Part shown: piece by piece, positions 14,188 through 21,393 of the stretch | Position numbering within the stretch: position 1 is the first letter of the stretch | Layout: each line of letters opens with the position of its first letter | Source of the DNA: Betaproteobacteria bacterium UBA2293 | GTDB lineage: Bacteria; Pseudomonadota; Gammaproteobacteria; Burkholderiales; Rhodocyclaceae | Length of the DNA stretch: 30,075 nt | Direction of reading: 5' to 3' | Assembly: GCA_002345845.1 (NCBI GenBank) | Contig: DDWF01000304.1 | Span: 1 to 30,075, forward strand | The notes under the pieces: model-generated | Databases searched by the model: none | Told to the model about the DNA's origin: nothing | What the model saw: the letters and a program-made list of their open reading frames with translations, nothing else | Program-made: the position numbers and the translations under genes

Positions 14188-16479
14188 ATGGGGTACCGCA
14201 TCCGTCCGCTGACCGCTGCAATCGCTGTCGCCTTTTCGTCAACTGCCACCTGGGCCGAACTGCCGGCCAGCACGCCGCGTCTCGACGACGTCGTTGTCAG
14301 CGACAGCCGCCTGCGTCCCGCCCCCGAACCGGCCACCATCGATTCCCGCAGCCTGGCGCCGCAGCGCGCCGCCACCAGCGATGCCGCCAGCCTGCTGCGC
14401 GACGTGCCGGGCGTCAGCCTCTACGGTGCCGGCGCCGTCTCCAGCCTGCCGGCGATCAACGGCCTGGCCGACGACCGCCTGCGCATCAAGGTCGACGGCA
14501 TGGACCTGATCGCCTCCTGCCCCAACCATATGAACCCGGCGCTCTCCTACGTCGACCCGAGCAATCTCGAAAGCCTCACCGTCTATGCCGGCATCGCGCC
14601 GGTCAGCCTCGGCGGCGACAGCATCGGCGGCAGCATCGTCGCCGAAACCCGTGCTCCGGAATTCGCCGCCCCCGGCCAGGGCAGCATCGCCAAAGGCGAA
14701 CTGGGCGCCTTCTATCGCAGCAACAACGACGCCCGCGGCGGCAACGCCGCAGCCACCTTGGCCACGGAAAACTTCAGCATTTCCTACAACGGCGCCCGCA
14801 GCGAGGCCAACAACTACACGTCCGGCGACAACTTCAAGACCTACACGGCCACGGGTCGTGCCGGCGAGCGCATGGCCCGCGACGAAGTCGGCTCCACCGG
14901 CTACCAGACGGACAACCACACCCTCGGCATCGCCCTGCGCGGCGGCAACCACCTCTTCGAGGCCAGGTTCGGCTACCAGAACATGCCCGAGCAGCTTTAC
15001 CCCAATCAGCGGATGGACCTCCTCGACAACGAGCAGAAGCGCCTGAACCTGCGCTACCTCGGCCAGTTCGACTGGGGCCGCCTGGAAGCCCGCGCCTATC
15101 AGGAGAAAGTCGACCACTTCATGGACTTCGGCGACGACAAGCGCTGGTGGTATGGCGCCGCATCCGGCGGTGCCGGTGCCATCGACCCGGTCGCCTGCGG
15201 TGCCATGAGCATGACCTGCGCCCAGGGCATGCCGATGTACACCGAGAGCAAGACCAGCGGTTTCAGTCTGAAGGCCGACATCGCCCTCGGCCAGAACGAC
15301 CTGCTGCGCGTCGGCAGCGAGTTCCAGCGCTATCGTCTCGACGACTGGTGGCCGGCCTCCGGCAGCGGCATGTGGCCGGGCACCTTCGTCAACGTCAACA
15401 ATGGCGAACGCGACCGCAGCGCCCTGTTCGGCGAATGGGAAGCCCAACGCGGGCAGTGGACGACCCTGCTCGGCGTGCGCTACGAGAGCGTCAGCATGAA
15501 CGCCGACGATGTCCGCGGTTACAACCCGGCTGGCGGCGGCAACCAGGGTCGCGACGCCAACCTGTTCAATGCCAGCGACCGCTCCCGCCACGACAACAAC
15601 TGGGATCTCACCGCACTCGCCCGCTATGCCGCCAACGCCGGCCTCAACGTCGAGTTCGGTCTGGCCCGCAAAGTCCGCTCACCCAGCCTCTACGAAGCCT
15701 ATCCGTGGTCGACCTGGCAGATGGCAGCGCTGATGAACAATTTCGTCGGCGACGGCAACGGCTATGTCGGCAACCCCGACCTGAAGCCGGAAAAAGCCCA
15801 CACGCTGTCCGCCACCTTCGATTGGCATGCCGCCGACCGCGGCTGGGAGTTCAAGGCAACGCCGTTCTACACCCATGTCACCGACTACATCGATGCCATC
15901 CAGTGGAACGGCACCACCAATGCCCCGCGCACGACACCCCTGCGTGACCAATTCACAGTGCTGCGCTACACCAACCAGTCGGCCCGCCTGTACGGCCTCA
16001 ATCTCTCCGGCCAGATGCCGCTGGCCAGCACCGGCATCGGCAGCCTCGGTCTCAAGGGCTTGCTCAGCTACACCCATGGCAGGAACCGCGATACCGGTGA
16101 TGGCCTGTACAACATCATGCCGCTGAATGCCAAACTGACGCTGACGCAGAAAACCGGCGGCTGGGACAATGCCCTCGAACTGATCGGCGTCGCCGCCAAG
16201 CAGCGCATTTCCGATGCCCGCAACGAGATGAAAACCTCCGGCTACAGCCTGGTCAATCTACGCGGCAGCTACTCGTGGCAGCGGGTGCGCCTCGACTTCG
16301 GCATCGAGAACCTGTTCGACCGCTATTACGAAATGCCACTCGGCGGCGCCTATCTCGGCCAGGGCACGACGATGTCGGCTACCCTGAACAACGTGCCGAA
16401 TGGCGTCGTGCCGCTGTGGGGTACGCCGGTTCCCGGCATGGGCCGCTCGCTGTACGCCGGCATCAACGTCAAGTTCTGA
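14188..16479 (+). CDS. TonB-dependent copper receptor, OprC/NosA-like
   Basis: An outer-membrane receptor of 763 residues. A signal peptide (about 1-23) is followed by a TonB box (DDVVVS, about 33-38), a plug domain (about 55-155) and a 22-strand barrel ending in Phe. The plug carries SCPNHMNPALSY, giving Cys111 and Met115 (CxxxM), and the barrel carries DHFMDFG, giving His310 and Met312 (HxM). Together these match the CxxxM/HxM copper site known from Pseudomonas OprC, so copper import is likely. An extra Cys/Met cluster (Cys337, Met340, Met342, Cys344, Met348, Met350) probably lies in an external loop. The start has a GGGGAG site. Crp/Fnr and tonB genes follow closely. NosA relatives supply copper for nitrous oxide reductase; that link is inferred here. 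Confidence 0.92.
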   Translation: MGYRIRPLTAAIAVAFSSTATWAELPASTPRLDDVVVSDSRLRPAPEPATIDSRSLAPQRAATSDAASLLRDVPGVSLYGAGAVSSLPAINGLADDRLRIKVDGMDLIASCPNHMNPALSYVDPSNLESLTVYAGIAPVSLGGDSIGGSIVAETRAPEFAAPGQGSIAKGELGAFYRSNNDARGGNAAATLATENFSISYNGARSEANNYTSGDNFKTYTATGRAGERMARDEVGSTGYQTDNHTLGIALRGGNHLFEARFGYQNMPEQLYPNQRMDLLDNEQKRLNLRYLGQFDWGRLEARAYQEKVDHFMDFGDDKRWWYGAASGGAGAIDPVACGAMSMTCAQGMPMYTESKTSGFSLKADIALGQNDLLRVGSEFQRYRLDDWWPASGSGMWPGTFVNVNNGERDRSALFGEWEAQRGQWTTLLGVRYESVSMNADDVRGYNPAGGGNQGRDANLFNASDRSRHDNNWDLTALARYAANAGLNVEFGLARKVRSPSLYEAYPWSTWQMAALMNNFVGDGNGYVGNPDLKPEKAHTLSATFDWHAADRGWEFKATPFYTHVTDYIDAIQWNGTTNAPRTTPLRDQFTVLRYTNQSARLYGLNLSGQMPLASTGIGSLGLKGLLSYTHGRNRDTGDGLYNIMPLNAKLTLTQKTGGWDNALELIGVAAKQRISDARNEMKTSGYSLVNLRGSYSWQRVRLDFGIENLFDRYYEMPLGGAYLGQGTTMSATLNNVPNGVVPLWGTPVPGMGRSLYAGINVKF

Positions 16480-16503
16480 TACCGGCCACTAGCCCACCCA
16501 AGC

Positions 16504-17094
16504 ATGAGCCATCCCGTCCGCCACCCGGAAACCCGCCCTGCCGAAAGGCTGGGCCGGCGGCTGGCCAGCGGTACGGCGATCTACCGGGCCGGCGACAGCG
16601 GACTGGCCTGGCGCCTGCAACGCGGTGTGGTGCGCCTCGACAGCGTCGGCCGGAACGGCGAATGGCAGTTCGCCAGCCTCGCCATCGCCGGCGACATCCT
16701 CGGCTGCGAAACCCTGCTGCTCGGCAGCTACGCTTTCTCTGCCAGCGCCCTTACCGACTGCAGCCTGAGTCCCTGGCCGGAGGGTGCCCCGGCATTGGCC
16801 GGAGAATCGCTGCTCGCATCCCTGGCTACGGCTCAGCGCCGGGCCGCCGATGTCGTTGCCCTGCGCGGCGGCCAGGCCGCCGAGCGCGTGCTCGGCCTGA
16901 TCCGTCTGCTCGCCGATGCCGGCGGCCGCGTCGTCCTGCCCTCGCGCCAGGACATTGCCGACATCACCGACCTGCGCTTCGAGACCATCTCGCGCATCAT
17001 CAGCAACCTGCAACGCGAAAACCTGCTCACCCCGCTGCGTGTCGCCGGCGTCCACGCCACACGCAGCTTCCAGATGCATTGCCCGCCGGCCTGA
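16504..17094 (+). CDS. Crp/Fnr-family transcriptional regulator
   Basis: A 196-residue protein with an N-terminal cyclic-nucleotide-binding-like beta barrel (about 15-105, including RLASGTAIYRAGDSG and SLAIAGDILGCETLLLG) and a C-terminal winged helix (about 125-190) with recognition region SRQDIADITDLRFETISRIISNLQ. There is no FNR-type N-terminal cysteine cluster; the three Cys are scattered, so a [4Fe-4S] sensor is unlikely. It is 24 bp after the copper receptor gene and 36 bp before tonB, which suggests it controls copper uptake or a copper-dependent respiratory regulon. There is no clear ribosome binding site. Confidence 0.88.
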   Translation: MSHPVRHPETRPAERLGRRLASGTAIYRAGDSGLAWRLQRGVVRLDSVGRNGEWQFASLAIAGDILGCETLLLGSYAFSASALTDCSLSPWPEGAPALAGESLLASLATAQRRAADVVALRGGQAAERVLGLIRLLADAGGRVVLPSRQDIADITDLRFETISRIISNLQRENLLTPLRVAGVHATRSFQMHCPPA

Positions 17095-17118
17095 ACGGCA
17101 AGCGGCAGGACAAAGCGT

Positions 17119-17124
17119 TAAAAT
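17119..17124 (+). promoter_or_regulatory. possible -10 element of tonB
   Basis: TAAAAT lies 6 bp before the tonB ATG in a GC-rich gap that has no nearby Shine-Dalgarno sequence. If used, the transcript would begin almost at the start codon. No convincing -35 hexamer is present. Confidence 0.3.
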
Positions 17125-17130
17125 CGTTCG

Positions 17131-17817
17131 ATGAACACCGCCCGCCTCGAGTTGCCGCGCGAAATCCCCGAATGGCGGAGGAGCGGCCGTTTTCTGGTCC
17201 TGGCCGCAGGCCTGCACGCGGCGGTTCTCTTCTTCCCGATGCGCGAAGCCCTGGGCAAGCTGGAATTGCCGCCGCCGGCCAACATCATGGTCCGCCTCGT
17301 CGCGGCAGAGACACCGGCCCAGCCGGTGCCGATGCAAGCCGCACCAACTGTCGCCGCGCAACCCGCCGCCCCGGCGGTCCGCCGCCAAGTGCCGCCCAGC
17401 CCCCCGCGCCTGGCCATGGCGCCACAACAGGTCAGCGAAGCTGCGCCATTCACGGTCCCGGAAACGCCGCCAGCTGAGGTCGCCAGTGCCCCGGTGACGG
17501 AAGCCCCGGTGGTCGCACCGGCCCCGGTCAGCCTGACACCGGCACGCTTTGACGTCGCCTATCTGCAAAATCCGGAACCGAAGTACCCGTCTCTGTCACG
17601 CCGTCTTGGCGAAGAAGGCAAGGTGCTGTTGCGGGTGCTGGTCAGCCCGCAAGGTCAGGCGCTGGCCGTCGATCTCGAGCGCAGCAGCAACTTCGCCCGG
17701 CTCGACGATGCTGCACGGCAAGCCGTTGCCCGCTGGCGTTTCGTACCAGCCCGACGCGGCGAACAGAGCATCGAGGCAGCGGTGATCGTGCCGGTGATTT
17801 TCCGCCTGGATAGCTGA
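17131..17817 (+). CDS. tonB: energy transducer TonB
   Basis: A 228-residue TonB. It has a short cytoplasmic N-terminus, one membrane helix (about 20-37: FLVLAAGLHAAVLFF), a long Pro/Ala/Val-rich periplasmic spacer (about 60-145) and the C-terminal TonB domain (about 146-228) with YLQNPEPKYPSLSRRLGEEGKVLLRV and the terminal VIVPVIFRLDS. It transmits the proton-motive force through ExbB/ExbD to outer-membrane receptors. No exbB or exbD is in the window. Placement after the copper receptor and its regulator suggests a dedicated TonB. It converges on the ssrA gene. Confidence 0.94.
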   Translation: MNTARLELPREIPEWRRSGRFLVLAAGLHAAVLFFPMREALGKLELPPPANIMVRLVAAETPAQPVPMQAAPTVAAQPAAPAVRRQVPPSPPRLAMAPQQVSEAAPFTVPETPPAEVASAPVTEAPVVAPAPVSLTPARFDVAYLQNPEPKYPSLSRRLGEEGKVLLRVLVSPQGQALAVDLERSSNFARLDDAARQAVARWRFVPARRGEQSIEAAVIVPVIFRLDS

Positions 17818-17836
17818 CGGATTCCAGACGTGACGA

Positions 17837-17854
17837 CGGGGACCGAAGTCCCCG
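17837..17854. terminator. strong UUCG-type hairpin between tonB and ssrA
   Basis: CGGGGAC and GTCCCCG pair perfectly over 7 bp around a 4-base loop that reads TTCG on the minus strand, a very stable tetraloop. It lies between the convergent tonB and ssrA genes. No T-tract follows on either strand. It may terminate one or both transcripts or close the 3' end of the tmRNA precursor. Confidence 0.5.
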
Positions 17855-17901
17855 CCGGCTATCTTTGGTAACAAGGCTCTAGCAGCCCCGGCTAACCGTT
17901 T

Positions 17902-17934
17902 TTAGGCGGCAATAGCGAATTGCTCATCATTGGC
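17902..17934 (-). other. tmRNA proteolysis-tag reading frame
   Basis: The frame reads GCC (resume Ala), then AAT GAT GAG CAA TTC GCT ATT GCC GCC and TAA, giving ANDEQFAIAA. It begins with the AND(E) motif and ends in Ala-Ala, the signal read by ClpXP-type proteases. The Ile before the final Ala pair, where Leu is more common, is a minor variant. Confidence 0.93.
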
Positions 17935-18019
17935 AATTATGGATTTGCTTCATTAACGTCGATCGCCTGACGAGTTGCCTGCGCACCTTTGCCCGCCCTG
18001 TCGAAGCCAGTACACCCCC

Positions 18020-18048
18020 ATCCAAACACACTGTCGCCAATGCCCTTG
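18020..18048 (-). other. intervening segment of the permuted tmRNA precursor
   Basis: These 29 nt lie between the acceptor piece (discriminator base at 18051, CC at 18050-18049) and the coding piece (first G at 18019). In permuted tmRNAs this segment is removed during maturation. It is very short here. Exact processing sites are inferred from the base pairing of the acceptor stem. Confidence 0.75.
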
Positions 18049-18119
18049 GGTGGAGGTGAGGGGAATCGAACCCCTGTCCAGAACGCCTCCAGATTGCCGG
18101 AATTACAACCATGCTTTGA

Positions 18120-18148
18120 ATTATGGGGGCGGGTAGGTGGTTTTACAA
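18120..18148 (-). promoter_or_regulatory. sigma-70 promoter of ssrA
   Basis: On the minus strand TTGTAA (18148 to 18143) and CATAAT (18125 to 18120) are separated by exactly 17 nt, a good sigma-70 arrangement. It predicts a transcript start near 18113, just upstream of the acceptor piece, so ssrA need not depend on ribE transcription. Confidence 0.6.
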
Positions 18149-18167
18149 GGCCAGGGCCCAAGCCTTT
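18147..18167 (+). terminator. possible rightward terminator downstream of ssrA promoter
   Basis: On the plus strand AAGGC and GCCTT form a 5-bp stem with a 10-base loop, continuing into TTTC. It could stop plus-strand read-through from tonB before ribE, but the stem is short and the signal is weak. Confidence 0.25.
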
Positions 18168-18168
18168 T

Positions 18169-18768
18169 TCAGCCGAGTTCGCGTTCGGCGCTGAGCAGGC
18201 GTTCGCAGTAGCGGGCGATCAGGTCCACTTCCAGATTGACCTTGGCGCCCGGCTTGAGCAGGTGCAGCGTGGTGTTTTCCAGGGTGTGGGGAATCAGGTT
18301 GATGGTGAACACCTGGCCGCTGACGTCATTGGTCGTCAGGCTGGTGCCATCGACGGCGACCGAGCCCTTGCGCGCGATGAACTTGGCGATTTCCTTGGGC
18401 GCCAGGATTTCCAGCATCCGGTTGTCGCCGACCGGGTCAAAGCGCAGCACTTCGCCAACACCATCAACATGGCCGGAAACCAGGTGGCCGCCGATGACGT
18501 CAGAAAGGCGTAGGGCCTTCTCCAGATTGACCGGGCCGGGGGCATCGAGGCCGACGGTGCAGGACAGCGTTTCCGGCGACACATCGACCATGAACTGATT
18601 TCCTTCCTTGCCGACGACAGTCAGGCAGACGCCGCTGTGGGCGATGGAATCACCGATGGCGACATCATCGAGCGACAGCTTGCCGGCATCGACATGCAGG
18701 CGGAAACCGGCTTCGCGGGTGGTGAGATGGGTGATGCGGCCGACCGCCGCGATGATTCCAGAGAACAT
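18169..18768 (-). CDS. ribE: riboflavin synthase, alpha subunit
   Basis: A 199-residue riboflavin synthase of two similar beta-barrel halves. The first half starts MFSGIIAAVGRI and contains SGVCLTVV; the second contains GGHLVSGHVDGVG and VDGTSLTTNDV. It dismutates two 6,7-dimethyl-8-ribityllumazine molecules to riboflavin and an amino-pyrimidine in the cytoplasm. Length and motifs are standard. It stands without other rib genes in the window, and I see no FMN riboswitch in the 142-bp region shared with the divergent binding-protein gene. Confidence 0.95.
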   Translation of the reverse strand: MFSGIIAAVGRITHLTTREAGFRLHVDAGKLSLDDVAIGDSIAHSGVCLTVVGKEGNQFMVDVSPETLSCTVGLDAPGPVNLEKALRLSDVIGGHLVSGHVDGVGEVLRFDPVGDNRMLEILAPKEIAKFIARKGSVAVDGTSLTTNDVSGQVFTINLIPHTLENTTLHLLKPGAKVNLEVDLIARYCERLLSAERELG

Positions 18769-18910
18769 GGCTGAACCCGTTGTGCGTGAGGTGAAGGCGC
18801 GACTTTATCACGCCCCGTTTGACCGCTTGTTGACCGCTCGGCTTGCGAGAACGGCGAGTTGATACTAGGGTCTTGCCCTTTGTGCAATCGATTTACCAAA
18901 GGGAGACAAA

Positions 18911-20050
18911 ATGAAGAAAGCATTGCTCGCCACCCTGCTTGCCGGCCTCACCACGGCAGCGCTCGCCGACATCACTGTTGGCGTTACCGTCTCGGCCACC
19001 GGCCCGGCCGCCTCGCTCGGCATCCCCGAGAAGAACACCATCGATCTGCTGCCGAAGAGCATCGCCGGCCAGAAGGTGAATTACATCGTCCTCGACGATG
19101 CCTCGGACACGACGACGGCAGTCAAGAACGCGCGCAAGCTGATCAGCGAGAACAAGGTGGACCTGATCATCGGTTCGTCGACGACGCCCAATTCGCTGGC
19201 CATGATCGACGTCGCCGCCGAGGGCGAGACACCGATGATCGCCCTTGCCGCCTCGGCGCGCATCGTCGAACCGATGGACGAAAAGCGCAAATGGGTGTTC
19301 AAGACGCCGCAGAACGACACCCAGATGGCCACCGCCATCCTCGAGCACATGACCAGCAACAACGTCAAGACCGCCGCCTACATCGGCTTCTCCGATGCCT
19401 ACGGCGAAGGCTGGTGGAACGAGTTCGCCAAGCTGGCCGAGGCGCGCAAGATCAAGCTGGTGGCCAGCGAACGCTTCAACCGCACCGATACGACGGTGAC
19501 CGGGCAGATTCTCAAGATCCTTTCGGCTAGGCCCGATGCCGTACTCATCGGCGGCGCCGGCACGCCGGCGGCACTGCCGCAACGCTCGCTGAAGGAGAAA
19601 GGTTTCAAGGGCCTGATCTATCAGACGCACGGCGCCGCCAACAATGACTTCCTGCGTGTCTGCGGCAAGGACTGCGAAGGCACCGTGCTGCCCACCGGCC
19701 CGGTGCTGGTCGCCGCCCAGTTGCCGGCCGACAACCCGGTCAAGAAACCGGCTCTCGACTATGTGACCAAGTACGAGGCGGTGCATGGCAAGGGCAGCGT
19801 CAATGCCTTTGGTGCCTACGCCTGGGATGCCGGCGGTCTGTTCGCCAACGCCGTGCCGGCGGCACTGAAGCAGGCGCAGCCGGGTACCCGTGAATTCCGT
19901 GCCGCCCTGCGTACGGCCCTCGAATCGACCAAGGAACTGGCCGGCGCCCACGGCGTCGTCAATACCAGCGCCAATGACCACCTCGGTCTCGACCAGCGTT
20001 CACGCGTCGTCGTTGTCGTCCGGGACGGCGCCTGGCAACTGGTTCGCTGA
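18911..20050 (+). CDS. ABC transporter substrate-binding protein, branched-chain amino acid type (copy 1)
   Basis: A periplasmic type I binding protein of 379 residues with a signal peptide (about 1-19, cleaved after ALA). The mature N-terminus (ITVGVTVSATGPAASLGIPEKN) and later segments IIGSSTTPNSLAM, FKTPQNDTQMA and YIGFSDAYGEGWWNEF are typical of LivJ-like receptors. The ligand is unknown; amino acids, amides or aromatic acids are possible. It differs from copy 2 by carrying two cysteines (VCGKDCEG), which could form a disulfide in the periplasm. A GGGAG site precedes the ATG. It is the first gene of the transporter operon, followed by a strong stem-loop. Confidence 0.92.
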   Translation: MKKALLATLLAGLTTAALADITVGVTVSATGPAASLGIPEKNTIDLLPKSIAGQKVNYIVLDDASDTTTAVKNARKLISENKVDLIIGSSTTPNSLAMIDVAAEGETPMIALAASARIVEPMDEKRKWVFKTPQNDTQMATAILEHMTSNNVKTAAYIGFSDAYGEGWWNEFAKLAEARKIKLVASERFNRTDTTVTGQILKILSARPDAVLIGGAGTPAALPQRSLKEKGFKGLIYQTHGAANNDFLRVCGKDCEGTVLPTGPVLVAAQLPADNPVKKPALDYVTKYEAVHGKGSVNAFGAYAWDAGGLFANAVPAALKQAQPGTREFRAALRTALESTKELAGAHGVVNTSANDHLGLDQRSRVVVVVRDGAWQLVR

Positions 20051-20065
20051 GCCGACTCCCCACCG

Positions 20066-20099
20066 ACGCGGCCACCGGCGGACTGCCGGTGTGCCGCGT
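20066..20099 (+). promoter_or_regulatory. very stable stem-loop between the two binding-protein genes
   Basis: ACGCGGC-CACCGGC (20066-20079) pairs with GCCGGTG-T-GCCGCGT (20085-20099): 14 base pairs with one bulged T and a 5-base loop. There is no T-run directly after it. Such hairpins between ABC genes often protect the upstream mRNA from 3' exonucleases or cause partial termination, raising binding-protein levels over the membrane components. Confidence 0.65.
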
Positions 20100-20143
20100 G
20101 CTAGACTTTCGCCCTTTACCGCCTTCATTTCCGGGATGAGACC

Positions 20144-21283
20144 ATGCTGAAAAAACTGACCGTCGCCGTTCTCGCCGCTTTCTCCGCCACCGCCATGGCT
20201 GACATCAATGTCGGCGTCTCGGTTTCCGCCACCGGCCCGGCCGCCTCGCTGGGCATTCCGGAAAAGAACACCTTCGCCCTGCTGCCGACCACCATCGGCG
20301 GTGAAAAGGTCAATTACATCATCCTTGACGACGCCACCGACCCGACCGCCGCGACCAAGAACATCAAGAAGCTGATCAGTGAGAACAAGGTTGATGTCGT
20401 CGTCGGCTCAACCACCACGCCGAACTCCTTGGCAATGATGGACGTCGCCGTCGATAACGAGACGCCGCTGATCTCCATGGCCGGCTCGGCGATCGTCGTG
20501 GAACCGATGGACGCCAAGCGCAAGTGGGTGTTCAAGACGGCGCAGAATGATGCCCACATGGCGACGGCGCTGGTCCAGCACATGACCGACAAGAAGGTGC
20601 AAACCGTCGCCTTCATCGGTTTTGCCGACGCCTACGGCGAAGGCTGGTTCAAGGAATTCGCCAAAATCGCTGAAGCGCGCAAGCTGAAGATCGTCGCCAG
20701 CGAGCGCTTCCAGCGCAACGATACGTCGGTGATCGGGCAGACGCTGAAGATGATGTCGGCCAAGCCGGATGCCATCCTGATCGGCGGTGCCGGCACGCCG
20801 GCTGCCCTGCCGCAGAAGACGCTGAAGGAAAAGGGCTACAAGGGCCTGATCTACCAGACCCACGGCGTCGCCAACAACGACTTCCTGCGCGTCGGCGGGA
20901 AGGATGTCGAAGGCGCCTTCCTGCCGGTCGGCCCGATGGTCGTCGCCGCCCAGCTGCCAGCCGATAATCCGGTCAAGAAATCGGCGATGGAATACGTGAC
21001 CAAATATGAGGCAGCGCACGGCAAGGGCAGCGTCAGCTCCTTCGGCGGTCACGCCTGGGATGCCGGCCTGCTGCTGCAGAACGCCATTCCGCAGGCATTG
21101 AAGAAGGCCAAGCCGGGCACCGTCGAATTCCGCCGCGCCCTGCGTGATGCCATCGAGGGCACCAAGGAGCTGGCCGGCGCCCATGGCATCTTCAATCTGA
21201 CACCGAATGATCATCAGGGCTTTGACCAACGTGCGCGGGTGATGGTCACGATTGAAAACAACGCCTGGAAGCTCATCAAGTAA
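20144..21283 (+). CDS. ABC transporter substrate-binding protein, branched-chain amino acid type (copy 2)
   Basis: A paralogue of the preceding gene with the same length of 379 residues. The signal peptide (about 1-19) ends MAD, and the mature protein opens INVGVSVSATGPAASLGIPEKN. It aligns with copy 1 along its full length without visible gaps (VVGSTTTPNSLAM, FKTAQNDAHMA, FIGFADAYGEGWFKEF). The cysteine pair of copy 1 is replaced (VGGKDVEG). The tandem arrangement points to a gene duplication and probably two ligand ranges feeding one membrane complex. It has a GGGATGAG site before the ATG. Two further stem-loops follow it. Confidence 0.92.
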   Translation: MLKKLTVAVLAAFSATAMADINVGVSVSATGPAASLGIPEKNTFALLPTTIGGEKVNYIILDDATDPTAATKNIKKLISENKVDVVVGSTTTPNSLAMMDVAVDNETPLISMAGSAIVVEPMDAKRKWVFKTAQNDAHMATALVQHMTDKKVQTVAFIGFADAYGEGWFKEFAKIAEARKLKIVASERFQRNDTSVIGQTLKMMSAKPDAILIGGAGTPAALPQKTLKEKGYKGLIYQTHGVANNDFLRVGGKDVEGAFLPVGPMVVAAQLPADNPVKKSAMEYVTKYEAAHGKGSVSSFGGHAWDAGLLLQNAIPQALKKAKPGTVEFRRALRDAIEGTKELAGAHGIFNLTPNDHQGFDQRARVMVTIENNAWKLIK

Positions 21284-21295
21284 CCAGTGACTGCT

Positions 21296-21319
21296 CGCGG
21301 GCGGCGCCTGACGCCCGCG
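21296..21319 (+). promoter_or_regulatory. stem-loop after the second binding-protein gene
   Basis: CGCGGGCG (21296-21303) and CGCCCGCG (21312-21319) pair perfectly over 8 bp with an 8-base loop, 13 bp after the stop codon. It probably acts as a partial terminator or mRNA stabiliser, since the permease gene downstream lacks its own obvious promoter. Confidence 0.55.
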
Positions 21320-21332
21320 GCATTTGATCGCC

Positions 21333-21351
21333 CAGCCGTCGTAAACGGCTG
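21333..21351 (+). promoter_or_regulatory. second stem-loop before the liv permease gene
   Basis: CAGCCGT (21333-21339) and ACGGCTG (21345-21351) pair over 7 bp with a 5-base loop, in tandem with the previous hairpin. No T-tract follows. Confidence 0.45.
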
Positions 21352-21393
21352 CCCGGCGCGCTTGGCGTGCCATGTCTTCGTCTCCGGTTCCCG

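Larger units (their letters stand above)
17837..18113 (-). ncRNA. ssrA: circularly permuted two-piece tmRNA
   Basis: On the minus strand the tRNA-like 3' part comes first. A T-arm (AGGGG-TTCGATT-CCCCT, 18075 to 18059) and acceptor strand CACCTCC plus discriminator A (18058 to 18051) are followed, about 30 nt later, by the tmRNA 5' end GGGGGTG (18019 to 18013) and the conserved CTGGCTTCGA. The two acceptor strands pair over 7 bp with G3-U70, the alanine identity pair. CAGGGCG (18000 to 17994) pairs with CGTTCTG (18085 to 18079) as the start of helix P2. The tag reading frame runs 17934 to 17902 and encodes ANDEQFAIAA plus TAA. Only CC of the CCA end matches the genome. tmRNA and SmpB rescue stalled ribosomes; the permuted form, processed into two RNAs, is known from one betaproteobacterial lineage. 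Outer ends are approximate. Confidence 0.93.

Noticed and set aside
14239..15591. 450-codon minus-strand open frame antisense to the copper receptor
   Set aside because: No recognisable domain; the plus strand encodes a well-supported TonB-dependent receptor.
18049..18075. tmRNA 3' end read as an attachment-site remnant left by an integrative element
   Set aside because: The 5' acceptor strand, P2 partner and tag frame are all present just downstream on the same strand, so it is a complete permuted gene; no integrase is nearby.
17927..18161. Short minus-strand open frames of 61 and 74 codons
   Set aside because: They lie within the tmRNA gene and its promoter.
18769..18910. FMN riboswitch upstream of ribE
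   Set aside because: No recognisable conserved RFN-element segments or nested stems in the 142-bp region.
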